From: Flavobacteriales bacterium
GTDB lineage: Bacteria; Bacteroidota; Bacteroidia; UBA10329
DNA: 64,000 bases
Assembly (NCBI GenBank): GCA_020635495.1
Contig: JACJZQ010000005.1
Span: 142,500-206,499, forward strand
Reading direction: 5' to 3'
The notes below the pieces were generated by a model that saw only the letters and a list, made by a program, of their open reading frames with translations, searched no databases and was not told the origin of the DNA. Positions 53,715 to 62,155 of the stretch are shown here, in pieces (position 1 is the stretch's first letter; every line of letters begins with the position of its first letter). A program made the position numbers and the translations under genes.

Positions 53715-55036
53715 CAAACACCAGTTTTTTGTTTGATAAAATTATAACCGAATAGGATTCTAATGTACAGAAAAAGTGCGGTTAAAGCTGGAAAGCTCCG
53801 AAGAACGGGCACCATCGCATAAACAATAACCAACTTTATTAGTGCCATTCTTGAAACATTCGGGAAAAGGTTGTTGTCAAGCCTATTCCAGATACAAACG
53901 ACTGGTAAAAACGTGGCTAACACATACATCGAATAGACTAAGGTGAAAAATACTACTCTATCATAATATATGGCCTTGAACAGCAAAAACAGAATGAAAG
54001 GGCCTCTAATAAGCCATTTTACAGAATGAATTAAGATTCCTTGAATTGTAAGTAAAACATTCTGAAATATCCGACCCTCTTTACCAGTGTGTCTCCAAAA
54101 AGTAAGATACCCAAGGGTGGCTAAAAACCACTGCTTCAATTGGGTATATAGTGCGATAGCATTATTCGGAGTTTCGGAATTTTCCAAGTCCAAAACAGGA
54201 ATAACGCTATAACCACAGCTTTTAACTCTAAAGCCGTAAGCCAAATCCTCTCCGCCAATTTTCATTACTGGGAATGGCCCTAAATCATTATACGCCTCTA
54301 AGGACAACGTAAGACCATGAGTAACACAATATACCAGGTGAAACCCACTGAGACATTTCACCCTAAGGATGTTCTTCTCGAAAAGATAATGTGGAATTTC
54401 GTGTCTCAAGGTCCAACTAGTTTGAAAAACACCAAACGCAGCTAATAAATATTTTCCATCAGCAACTAGTTCTGGAACGTTCGTTAGAAAAAGTGAAGAC
54501 TGCTGAAAAACAACCTTTTGCCCTAAACACTCTCCTATCGTTTTACTTAATACATGAATATATCTATGGCTTATTTTGCTGTCTGCGTTGTAAAAAGAAA
54601 CGAAACTGTTCGCTAAATCGCTGACTTCTTCCCGAATGTGAGTCAGAGCAAAGTTCAACTGTTCTGATACAACGTTGTTGTTTTCCCCGTAATGAAGGAA
54701 CTTAATCTTTGTAGAAGGGAATTCTCCTCCAATTTGATTAAGTATTTCCCTGGTGCTTATCTGATCAGGTTTCTCAATCCTCTCTCGTTCTGTGGTTACA
54801 AAATAGACTTGAACATTATCATAGGTTTCAGCGAAAACCTGAAACCTGTGATATGTGTCGAATAGATTGTCTTGTTCATAAAGCAGTGGCACAACCAAGT
54901 AAAGATTAAATGACTTGGGTTTACCATCATCCATCGTTTCTAAAGCATTCTGACCCAACACAGAATTGACGACTGAAAAACTAGAGATGAATTCCAACAG
55001 AATGTAAGCAACAATTAACCAAATCATTACCTCCAT
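53714..55036 (-). CDS. membrane-bound GT2-like glycosyltransferase
   Basis: A 440-residue protein with an N-terminal membrane helix (~4-24) and several C-terminal helices from about residue 318. The cytoplasmic part resembles membrane GT2 synthases: VVPLLYEQDNL, FVSFYNADSK (D152 as the DxD-like residue), GGEDLAYGFRV (E263-D264) and KQWF at 301-304 in place of QxxRW. These are the landmarks of enzymes that polymerise or flip sugars, though the motifs are divergent. It overlaps the P-loop gene by ten bases and the following GT2 gene by one. It is likely the chain-building or lipid-linked step of this operon. Confidence 0.75.
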   Translation of the reverse strand: MEVMIWLIVAYILLEFISSFSVVNSVLGQNALETMDDGKPKSFNLYLVVPLLYEQDNLFDTYHRFQVFAETYDNVQVYFVTTERERIEKPDQISTREILNQIGGEFPSTKIKFLHYGENNNVVSEQLNFALTHIREEVSDLANSFVSFYNADSKISHRYIHVLSKTIGECLGQKVVFQQSSLFLTNVPELVADGKYLLAAFGVFQTSWTLRHEIPHYLFEKNILRVKCLSGFHLVYCVTHGLTLSLEAYNDLGPFPVMKIGGEDLAYGFRVKSCGYSVIPVLDLENSETPNNAIALYTQLKQWFLATLGYLTFWRHTGKEGRIFQNVLLTIQGILIHSVKWLIRGPFILFLLFKAIYYDRVVFFTLVYSMYVLATFLPVVCIWNRLDNNLFPNVSRMALIKLVIVYAMVPVLRSFPALTALFLYIRILFGYNFIKQKTGV

Positions 55037-55650
55037 CTACTGTCGTTGATGTCAGGAGTTATAAAATCAACTACCAGCTGAAGGGTGCCACGGATGGATT
55101 GCGCACCACTGATAACCAGTTTTCTCGGAAACTCCAGATTCTCTAGGTACTGATTAAAATGGTAGTTGTATTGCTGACTCATAAAAACATTTTTAGTCTT
55201 TTTTGGTGGATACCTCCTTTCCAAAATTATCTGAGGTACTGTCAATACAATCAGGTGTGTTGGAGTTAGTTTCCGATGCCACTCAAATACAAGCCTGCTA
55301 ATCTGGTCGTATAGTCCATCTTGAGAGTAACCAAATTCAATTGCGTAGGCATGTCCAATAAGTGTAAAAATGGACCGGTCAACAATGATGATTCTTGAAT
55401 CATCCTCTTGAATTGCAAGATTGAATCTGTCCGTCTCCACTCGTAAAAACTGTTTTGTCGCTTCAATCTGATTCTCAATTGTGGGCAATAAACCTGGTGG
55501 AATCTCTTCAGATGGCCGTGTATTTCTAATTGCTTCAACGTAATCAGCGAAATACAAATACTCCCTCTGTCCCAAGAAGCCTTTGAGTTGCTCTACAAGA
55601 ACAGACTTTCCAACGAAAGAAGTACCTTCAATTGCGATTATCATTGCCAT
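55027..55650 (-). CDS. P-loop kinase of thymidylate-kinase-like fold
   Basis: A 207-residue cytoplasmic protein. Walker A is GTSFVGKS (residues 9-16) directly after the first strand, and a DRS motif occurs in IIIVDRSIFTLIGHAYA, as in nucleoside and nucleotide kinases. A lid-like segment, RRYPPKKTKNVF, holds several basic residues. Real thymidylate kinase is an essential core gene, so this copy inside a glycan operon is more likely to phosphorylate an unusual sugar, polyol or lipid precursor. It overlaps the membrane GT gene by ten bases. Confidence 0.75.
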   Translation of the reverse strand: MAMIIAIEGTSFVGKSVLVEQLKGFLGQREYLYFADYVEAIRNTRPSEEIPPGLLPTIENQIEATKQFLRVETDRFNLAIQEDDSRIIIVDRSIFTLIGHAYAIEFGYSQDGLYDQISRLVFEWHRKLTPTHLIVLTVPQIILERRYPPKKTKNVFMSQQYNYHFNQYLENLEFPRKLVISGAQSIRGTLQLVVDFITPDINDSRWR

Positions 55651-55676
55651 GGCAGAGGCAATGTACTAACGGAGCC

Positions 55677-56843
55677 CTAGTTTCCCGACAAATTAAAATC
55701 AGAATAGACAATTTCCTTTATCTTATCAAGACCGTTAAAATCCAAATTGACTCTGGCATGCCCAAACCCAAAAGATTTCTTTGTTAGGGCCCAGATAATA
55801 TTGTCGTAGAGTTCATTCAAATCGCTCACCAACGAAACTGGAGCAAAACCCGATAACCTTCGAGGATGAATAAATTGTTCGTCGTTAGTTTCAAGTTGAG
55901 TAGGAAAACAAAGGACATGAGCAGAGCCTTCTAATGATTCTACAATGGAATTGTATCCTCCTGCGCATACCACAACATCAGCGGAACCGTGCCATAGAGC
56001 CAAGTCATTCACACTCTTGGCAACTCTCACATTACTCAAGGGGTGTTCCATCTGACCCAATCTTTCTGTATCTAGAGAAGACTTTGGTCCTGCTACAATG
56101 TCAAATCGTATAGCTGGCAGCTGACTAGCTATTTGAATACATTTTGCAACAACTTTTTCGCCTAAAATTCCACCGCCAACAGAGCAGACAACCCATTGTT
56201 CATCCAACCCAATTCCTCGATTCTTCCTAACCTGTAAACGCGTAGATTGACTTAAGCGCTCACTCACGTAACCTGTGTAAATTAATTTCTGAACGATGCG
56301 GTGATCCAAACCATACTCATTTGCCACGTCCACTATTCTTAAATCGGAAGTGACCAGAATTCGATCATAATTCTCAACCAAAACCTTTTCACCCTCCTCC
56401 CTAAGGACATCATCCTTCACACGTGAAGGATGATCCATCACACCCCTCATTATAAAGTACTTTCTGGAATTTGTTGTATTAATGAATTCCCAGAGTTCTT
56501 TATTCTTACCCAATGGAAGAAAATCGACAAAAATTGCATCTGGATTGAAAGCTTTAAACACCGACTTAAGCAATACGCCCCTCATTTCCAAAGCTTCTTT
56601 CTTATCTACTTTTAAGAAAGGTTCTCGATTCCAGTATTGAGCTTTGTATTTGAACAGACTGTCTAAGCTCGGTAAATGGACATATTCACATTCCTCAGGT
56701 ACAATCCAAGCAGCAGACCTATGACCGGAGACCACTAGACACGAACACAATCCTTGAAGTTTCCTAGCAATCTTGGACACTCTTCTTAAGTGTCCGAGTC
56801 CCGTTCCATCATGAACAAAAAATAGTAATCGCTTCTGATTCAT
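55677..56843 (-). CDS. GT-B glycosyltransferase, GT28/MurG-like
   Basis: A 388-residue protein. The N-terminal glycine loop is in LLFFVHDGTGLGHLRRVSKIARKLQ, the pattern of MurG-related enzymes and of predicted glycosyltransferases that take an acceptor from the membrane face. The C-terminal Rossmann domain has VVCSVGGGILGEKVV and the donor-binding ADVVVCAGGYNSIVESLEGSAHVLCFP, followed by TNDEQFIHPRRL. No membrane helix is seen. It starts three bases after the next operon gene ends, so the genes are co-transcribed. The sugar donor is not readable. Confidence 0.85.
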   Translation of the reverse strand: MNQKRLLFFVHDGTGLGHLRRVSKIARKLQGLCSCLVVSGHRSAAWIVPEECEYVHLPSLDSLFKYKAQYWNREPFLKVDKKEALEMRGVLLKSVFKAFNPDAIFVDFLPLGKNKELWEFINTTNSRKYFIMRGVMDHPSRVKDDVLREEGEKVLVENYDRILVTSDLRIVDVANEYGLDHRIVQKLIYTGYVSERLSQSTRLQVRKNRGIGLDEQWVVCSVGGGILGEKVVAKCIQIASQLPAIRFDIVAGPKSSLDTERLGQMEHPLSNVRVAKSVNDLALWHGSADVVVCAGGYNSIVESLEGSAHVLCFPTQLETNDEQFIHPRRLSGFAPVSLVSDLNELYDNIIWALTKKSFGFGHARVNLDFNGLDKIKEIVYSDFNLSGN

Positions 56844-56846
56844 GTT

Positions 56847-58049
56847 TCAATCAAGTTTACCCAAGTTGCCAATCAATTCGTTCCACTTGTTTTCCTCCGT
56901 ACTTATAGAGAGTTGTTTCCTCACATTATTCAGCTGTTCCTGATCAATTGAGACCTTATTATCCCTCCATAGATGATACGCCAAAACTATGTTGTTCCGC
57001 AAACCAGCTGCGCTTCCAGGTTGGGACATTAAAATGTTGTCTCTTATAGAAGAAAAGTAAGGCAGCGCACCAGTGGATGTTGAAGCGATGGGTATTCCCA
57101 ATGCCAATGCTCGCATTCTTGAATTTGAGCAACCTTCGGACAAACTAGCTGAGCAATAAATATCACTGGTTAATAATAAATTTATTATCGTGTTTTCTTC
57201 CACCCAATCATTAAACACAAAAGCATTGGGATTAGTCAAGGAATAGTTGGACTTTAATTCTTCCCAGAATTTCGTTTGTTCGCAGTCAGTCTTCCCTACA
57301 ATTGAAAGAGACATTGGATATCCCTCTGACATTAACTCTGCAACCGACTCAATTAGTAAATGAGTTGCTTTTTTATAGGCAAATCCACAATCGGAAACCA
57401 ATCTAAAAACATCTCGCTTTGAGGGTTCCCAACTAATTTTATCAGGAAGTTGTACTGAATTGTAAATTACTGAAGCACCGTCTGTTCTGCCGAAAAGCAC
57501 CTGAATTAGATTTCGCTGTAGCTCATTTGTGCAAACCACCCAGTCAGAATGCTTAATTACAAATTCTATCGTTGAAATTTTATACGGATTGTACACATCT
57601 TGATGAAAATCGCTACCGCGAATGCAGGCAATATGTCTTAGACGTAACTCACTTGCAACATGTTGAGCAATAAAGCCTGCACTAGACAAATAGAATGAAA
57701 CCAAAACCTGCTCACAATCAGGATATTCTTGGCAGGACTCCCAAACGTATCGTTTAAAGTTGACAATATCCACTCGCGTACGTTGACTGTCAAACAGACC
57801 ATGTCCTGTATTTTCTAAGGGTTTTCGTACCGACTCTCTATCTTCACACAAATAGCGATACTCAATTTCATCTACTTCTATAGGTTGTGTATCAAATAGT
57901 GAATAAACAACTACTTGATTTTCAGAATTTAATTGCTGAAGTATTCTCGAAACCCTGAGTAGAGAAGCCTCCAACCCACCTGTTTTGGGGTCTGCGTAAG
58001 GCGTTAAAATATGAAAAATTATTCCCACGGCTACACCTCCAGATTCCAT
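56847..58049 (-). CDS. GT4-like glycosyltransferase
   Basis: A 400-residue GT-B enzyme. The N-terminus holds FHILTPYADPKTGGLEASLLRVSRILQQL, the acceptor-side glycine loop of GT4 enzymes. The C-terminal domain has SIVGKTDCEQTKF, VFNDWVEENTIINLLLTSDIYCSASLSEGCSNSRMRALALGIPIAST, with the first Glu of the E-x7-E motif kept but the second replaced. The ATG at 58049 overlaps the deacetylase gene by 19 bases; a GTG at 58028, two bases after that gene's stop, is an attractive alternative. It probably adds one sugar in assembly of the island's surface glycan. Confidence 0.82.
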   Translation of the reverse strand: MESGGVAVGIIFHILTPYADPKTGGLEASLLRVSRILQQLNSENQVVVYSLFDTQPIEVDEIEYRYLCEDRESVRKPLENTGHGLFDSQRTRVDIVNFKRYVWESCQEYPDCEQVLVSFYLSSAGFIAQHVASELRLRHIACIRGSDFHQDVYNPYKISTIEFVIKHSDWVVCTNELQRNLIQVLFGRTDGASVIYNSVQLPDKISWEPSKRDVFRLVSDCGFAYKKATHLLIESVAELMSEGYPMSLSIVGKTDCEQTKFWEELKSNYSLTNPNAFVFNDWVEENTIINLLLTSDIYCSASLSEGCSNSRMRALALGIPIASTSTGALPYFSSIRDNILMSQPGSAAGLRNNIVLAYHLWRDNKVSIDQEQLNNVRKQLSISTEENKWNELIGNLGKLD

Positions 58050-58864
58050 CTATTGTAAACTTGTTTTCCAATGAAACCTTGGTTTAAGTAATCCATACTC
58101 GTAAACCAGAATCTAAATAGATGGTCTCGTTCAAAGAATTTCGGAACTGTATCACCAAAAGGTGCCGCGTACATATTGGACTTAATGCCAAATTCTCGCT
58201 CTAGCCACCTCTTAGATTTCAGTATTTCCTCACGCAGTCTATCAACTGTCATACTATTAGGACAAGCATGCGACCAACCGTGATTTTCAATTCGAACACC
58301 TTTTCCGAGCAGCTCTGAAACATCATTTTTGGTAATGGTGTTCCCTTCGTCTGCGACTTTATTTTTTTCAACGCCTAAACTTTCGCCAAGCACATTAAGT
58401 ATCTCGGCTTTTTCACTCTCATCAGGAGATCTTCTAAGTATCTCTTTTACAAATCGCCTGAATCTTTGTTTTTCCTTGTTTGTGTTCAATTTGAATGTTC
58501 TATCCATAAACGTGATGACATCCAAGCGTGTGTGAGAAAGAAAAAAGTTAAGCTGATGAAAAAAATAAGGTCTGCGAAACTCAATATTGTACGGGTTAAC
58601 AAACAAGGTGACTTCATGCCCAAATGACCTTGCTATTAGTGCGGCTTTGAAAGAAGCAGCGGTTGCATCATCTAGAGTAAGTGCCGAACCTCTACCCAAA
58701 AGTGCATCATTAATGTCAACATAAGGATATTCAAGACTGTCTAAATGATTAACGAAATCCTTTTCAGTAATTAAGTTTCTATGCAAAAACAAATCTGTAC
58801 TTGGTTCGGAAACCACACCATGACACGCGTAAATACCTTTTTTCAAAACCCAATCTAATTTCAA
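58031..58864 (-). CDS. NodB-like polysaccharide deacetylase
   Basis: A 277-residue protein without signal peptide. Motif 1 is LTLDDATAAS (D65-D66) and motif 2 is ENHGWSH with metal ligands H195 and H199, giving the Asp-His-His triad of carbohydrate esterase 4. AAPFGD is the later loop motif. An insertion of ~85 residues, rich in Lys/Glu, separates the first two motifs, longer than usual. With no export signal it probably removes an N-acetyl or formyl group from a sugar precursor or lipid-linked intermediate inside the cell. The start is a TTG at 58864, as no ATG is near. Confidence 0.8.
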   Translation of the reverse strand: MKLDWVLKKGIYACHGVVSEPSTDLFLHRNLITEKDFVNHLDSLEYPYVDINDALLGRGSALTLDDATAASFKAALIARSFGHEVTLFVNPYNIEFRRPYFFHQLNFFLSHTRLDVITFMDRTFKLNTNKEKQRFRRFVKEILRRSPDESEKAEILNVLGESLGVEKNKVADEGNTITKNDVSELLGKGVRIENHGWSHACPNSMTVDRLREEILKSKRWLEREFGIKSNMYAAPFGDTVPKFFERDHLFRFWFTSMDYLNQGFIGKQVYNRWNLEV

Positions 58865-58895
58865 TGAGGTGTGAAAATACTCAGAACAGGCTCAA

Positions 58896-59312
58896 TTACA
58901 TTTTGTAAAAGGCCAATAGAATGCTAATGAATCCAGTAATCATAACGGCATAAACAGGAATCCAATATCTCCACCTCTCAGATCTTTTCACTTGCTTATC
59001 ATGTAGTTGAATTGCCGTGTCCATCAACTTATGCACAAATTCTACAGGTAAAGTCCGAACCCCATTCACTCTGGGAAGAACATGCCTTGAAACTAACGAG
59101 ACGCCATGTAACTCGTCTTTATCAACTCTAAAAAATTCCGGGTGATCATTTGCAATATCCACCCAAGTATCGTTACTACCAGATTTTGGCTTTCCCTGTA
59201 ATTCTTTAGCTAACCCCTTTTCGCTTCGGTGAGCATGAGTATCAAGAGCCAAAACTTGGATTAGAGCCAAAACATCGGCCAGCCGATTAGGTTTGAGATA
59301 TGGATTCTTCAT
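58896..59312 (-). CDS. small tail-anchored membrane protein, winged-helix-like N-terminus
   Basis: A 138-residue protein. The soluble N-terminal part (LADVLALIQVLALDTHAHRSEKGLAKELQGKP, then DTWVDIANDHPEFFRVDKD and HGVSLVSRHVLPR) has the helix-helix-strand rhythm of a small winged-helix domain. The C-terminus has one membrane segment (~115-136, WIPVYAVMITGFISILLAFY). I do not recognise a named family, although proteins of this look occur in accessory regions. It lies 31 bases upstream of the deacetylase gene on the same strand, so it could be the first gene of the glycan operon or an independent cargo gene. Confidence 0.6.
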   Translation of the reverse strand: MKNPYLKPNRLADVLALIQVLALDTHAHRSEKGLAKELQGKPKSGSNDTWVDIANDHPEFFRVDKDELHGVSLVSRHVLPRVNGVRTLPVEFVHKLMDTAIQLHDKQVKRSERWRYWIPVYAVMITGFISILLAFYKM

Positions 59313-59386
59313 CTGTGATAACCAGAGATTAAATTAAGAACAATCAACCATTTGTCAATTTAGAAATACACACCCATCCTAGTGGG

Positions 59387-59455
59387 CAAGATAGCCTTGT
59401 TCCCTGAACGCTGCGCTTTCCGTGACCAAGGCGATCTTGGGAGGAAGGGTCCTCC
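59387..59455. other. paired hairpins upstream of the 748-aa nuclease gene
   Basis: CAAGATAGCCTTG (59387-59399) pairs with CAAGGCGATCTTG (59427-59439), 12 of 13 positions, across a 27-base loop. Next to it GGAGGA-AGGG-TCCTCC (59440-59455) forms a second perfect hairpin. They lie between divergent genes and are much more G+C-rich than their surroundings. They may be a structured RNA, an operator or a recombination remnant. Confidence 0.45.
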
Positions 59456-59555
59456 ACCTCCTTTCAAAACCACCACTTAGCTGATTTTTTTGGACTGGCT
59501 AGAGCAATAGTCAGCTAAAGTTTGGTAATTATGATAATGACCAAGAAATAGACAC

Positions 59556-61802
59556 ATGAGAGTTGAGCACATATTTACCAAAGTACGCCCTATCAAAAAG
59601 ATGTTCGTAATTGAACCAAGTGATTACAAGGCGTTTTCTAAGATTTTCAAAGACATACAAAGTGAAGTTGACTCAATTCACAATCTAGTTTTCGTGAACG
59701 ATGATGATTTATGGTCGCAGGTAAATACTGACTTCATCAAACGATGCGACCCTGACATAATCTTGAATATGTCAACACTTAGCAACGATGTTCTATCTCA
59801 CCATTTTGGCATTTTAACAGAAGACCCTGCTCAAGAAATGTTCAAAATTGTACGATTTGGCACCAGCTTAATGACTTTCACGAGAACTCCTAAACCCTTA
59901 AGAAAGTTTGGGTTCAGAAAAAAATCCAAAATTGATGTCTTAACGGCTCAAGGAATCGCAAACACACCAGAGTCACTCTTTGATTGCATCAACTTTGGTT
60001 GGCTCACAAAAGATACTCAGGAGCATTTATCTCTGAGTATATTTAAGAAAGTGAACCCTTTAGCATTAGAAACTTCTAAAGATTCTATTTCAAGGGTCTT
60101 TGACAACTCAAACAAGTTCAATTACCTAACCGAGTTCTTGGGTAGTTTCTCTGGAAGTGGCCGAGGCTCTAGTATTTACGAAATTGATTATAATAAAACC
60201 GGACTCTTTGAGAGTCAAAAGGAGTACATTATTTTCTCGGATTCCAATGACTTTAAAAGCATTTCGTTCTTCTGGAACACCAGATCCTATTATTCTGGTT
60301 GTAAACTTGCGTGGTTTCCAATAGAGATGATAAAGCTCGCTAGTTCTCTAATTGGCGATAATACGGTTTGCGTTTGTCCTAATCCTGAGGTTAAAAGACT
60401 TGTTGAACAAGAGTTTCCAACTGCAAAAATTGAATGTCCATCTAGGCTCCATTTTAGAGGAAGAAATGAGAGGTGGACATTTTTCAGGCATCAACAGACT
60501 ATTAGTATTCCCGCTTCCGAAGCAATAATTCAACACCCAGCAGAAAAGGGGTTTTGCGAACTTGGATCACTAGGAGCATTCGTGCTTGAAACACGAGGCT
60601 TAGATGAGTTCGCCTATCCAAAACGAAGAAATCTCGGCAACCTCTTTTTCCCAGAACATTATGATAGAAGCCTTACGCCAGAACGTTTTCGTAGAATAAG
60701 TGAACTCGGAGTTTCTCAATATGTACTTCAGATTTCACCTTTAAGGTCTGAAGACGTGACCGAGGTATTGGTATTACCAAAGTTTGATACAGTTGTTCGC
60801 CACCTATTTGAAGATGTTGGGTTTCAAATAGTAAAAACTCAGAAGGCGTCTATTCTTGAGCAAGCTGTGAATCTTTTGGGTGGAATTGAGAATATTGGAG
60901 TATTAGCCAATCGTAAAATATTCGACTCTCTAATTAAACTCACCCCTGTTTCCAGAACAGAAAAAGCGATAAAAAAAGTTCTGAAAAAACATCAAGAACC
61001 TACTAACTCGGATAAGATTATTGGTGTCATAAATGAAATGGAAAACACTGAAGCCGTAAGTTTTCCCGTAGTAACGTCATCCGTGCGAGACATAGTAGAC
61101 AATGCTGGACTTACGAGGGATGATAAAACAGAGTTTCTTAGCCATTTACAATCACTTTGTGATCAAAAAGCTTTATTACGAGGCAAATATTTTAAGTGTC
61201 CACATTGTGAAAGTCATCTTTGGATTCGATTAGAGGACATTGAGCGAATGAACTATTGCAATGAGTGCAACAACGAAGTGAGTATTCCAATTTACAAAGG
61301 ACATCAGCAAAGCACAGACCATTTCAGGCTGAACCGACTAATCAAAAGAGCAATAGACCAAGGTCAATTGTCTACTTTGCTTCTTGTCAATTTTATTAGA
61401 GAGCAACAGCAAATGGCATTCAGTTATCAATCAAATATTGAAATTCTTGATAACGGTGAGCCATATACAGATGTTGATCTGTTCATTAGACTAGGTAGAA
61501 AAATAGGTGTAGCTGAATGTAAATCGACTGGAGGTTTTCAAGAAAACCAAATCGATGCGTTGATTGAAATTGCAATGAAGTTGAAATGCAGTTTCGTAAT
61601 GTTTTCAAGTTTATCTAGGGCAAGCAGCAACGAGATTGTGCGTCTCACAGATTATCTTAAAGCTATGGAAATCAAGATTCCCGCTTTCATTTTGTCAAGT
61701 GAGGTACTATTCAATCCAAGACCTAGAACTATCTCTAGGTACTTTGAACTCGTTCGAGAGGACGAGTTTCCAGTCGGTCCTATTTTAATTCCTGAAACGT
61801 AA
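59556..61802 (+). CDS. putative defence nuclease: zinc ribbon plus C-terminal PD-(D/E)XK domain
   Basis: A 748-residue soluble protein of no family I can name. Residues 1-~480 are a large unassigned region, mixed alpha/beta in look. A helical, possibly winged-helix part (~495-540) is followed by a zinc ribbon with C548-x2-C551 and C568-x2-C571. The C-terminal domain looks like a restriction-endonuclease fold: a long helix, then YTDVDLFIRLGRKIGVAECKS, in which D639 or D641 and E654-x-K656 form the D...ExK catalytic set. The helix and strand ending in CSFVMFSSL then follow. The gene is alone on the plus strand in the island, with paired hairpins upstream. A stand-alone anti-phage effector is my best guess; an ATG at 59601 is an alternative start. 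Confidence 0.65.
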   Translation: MRVEHIFTKVRPIKKMFVIEPSDYKAFSKIFKDIQSEVDSIHNLVFVNDDDLWSQVNTDFIKRCDPDIILNMSTLSNDVLSHHFGILTEDPAQEMFKIVRFGTSLMTFTRTPKPLRKFGFRKKSKIDVLTAQGIANTPESLFDCINFGWLTKDTQEHLSLSIFKKVNPLALETSKDSISRVFDNSNKFNYLTEFLGSFSGSGRGSSIYEIDYNKTGLFESQKEYIIFSDSNDFKSISFFWNTRSYYSGCKLAWFPIEMIKLASSLIGDNTVCVCPNPEVKRLVEQEFPTAKIECPSRLHFRGRNERWTFFRHQQTISIPASEAIIQHPAEKGFCELGSLGAFVLETRGLDEFAYPKRRNLGNLFFPEHYDRSLTPERFRRISELGVSQYVLQISPLRSEDVTEVLVLPKFDTVVRHLFEDVGFQIVKTQKASILEQAVNLLGGIENIGVLANRKIFDSLIKLTPVSRTEKAIKKVLKKHQEPTNSDKIIGVINEMENTEAVSFPVVTSSVRDIVDNAGLTRDDKTEFLSHLQSLCDQKALLRGKYFKCPHCESHLWIRLEDIERMNYCNECNNEVSIPIYKGHQQSTDHFRLNRLIKRAIDQGQLSTLLLVNFIREQQQMAFSYQSNIEILDNGEPYTDVDLFIRLGRKIGVAECKSTGGFQENQIDALIEIAMKLKCSFVMFSSLSRASSNEIVRLTDYLKAMEIKIPAFILSSEVLFNPRPRTISRYFELVREDEFPVGPILIPET

Positions 61803-62155
61803 ACACTCTAACAATTAATACGAGATTCATTGCTCAACTCTTACGTTGGTGTTTTTAGCAAATACATCCGCCAAAAGACTCATATTCAACTCTACACATG
61901 CAGAAAGCGCCTCGCTGATTTTTTTGAATGAATGTATGGTAGTCAACTCTGAACCGCTTAATCCACACTCTGACACGAAAGGTCTGGAACATTGACTGGC
62001 TATGGTGATTACGATAAATGGCAGGAAAAGTCAATTAATCGGCTGGAGTTAATTCGCAATGACCTCATACAAAACAGAGGTTTTCAATCATGGGCATTGA
62101 AGAGGTAGAAGGCCTCGCATCGGCAAATTTCACTGTCCGTTAAGTATTTGATAGA
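61803..62155. other. intergenic region with two very short candidate frames
   Basis: Two short frames read more like protein than expected. On the minus strand, 61827-61976 (GTG start, 49 residues) ends in SFKKISEALSACVELNMSL and a short tail. On the plus strand, 61992-62108 (TTG start, 38 residues) contains YDKWQEKSINRLELIRNDL. Neither has an ATG or a recognised match. They may be remnants of lost island genes or chance. Confidence 0.3.

Noticed and set aside
59387..59455. Retron msr-msd or integron attC reading of the hairpins
   Set aside because: No reverse transcriptase or integron integrase is in the window, and the core motifs of attC are absent.
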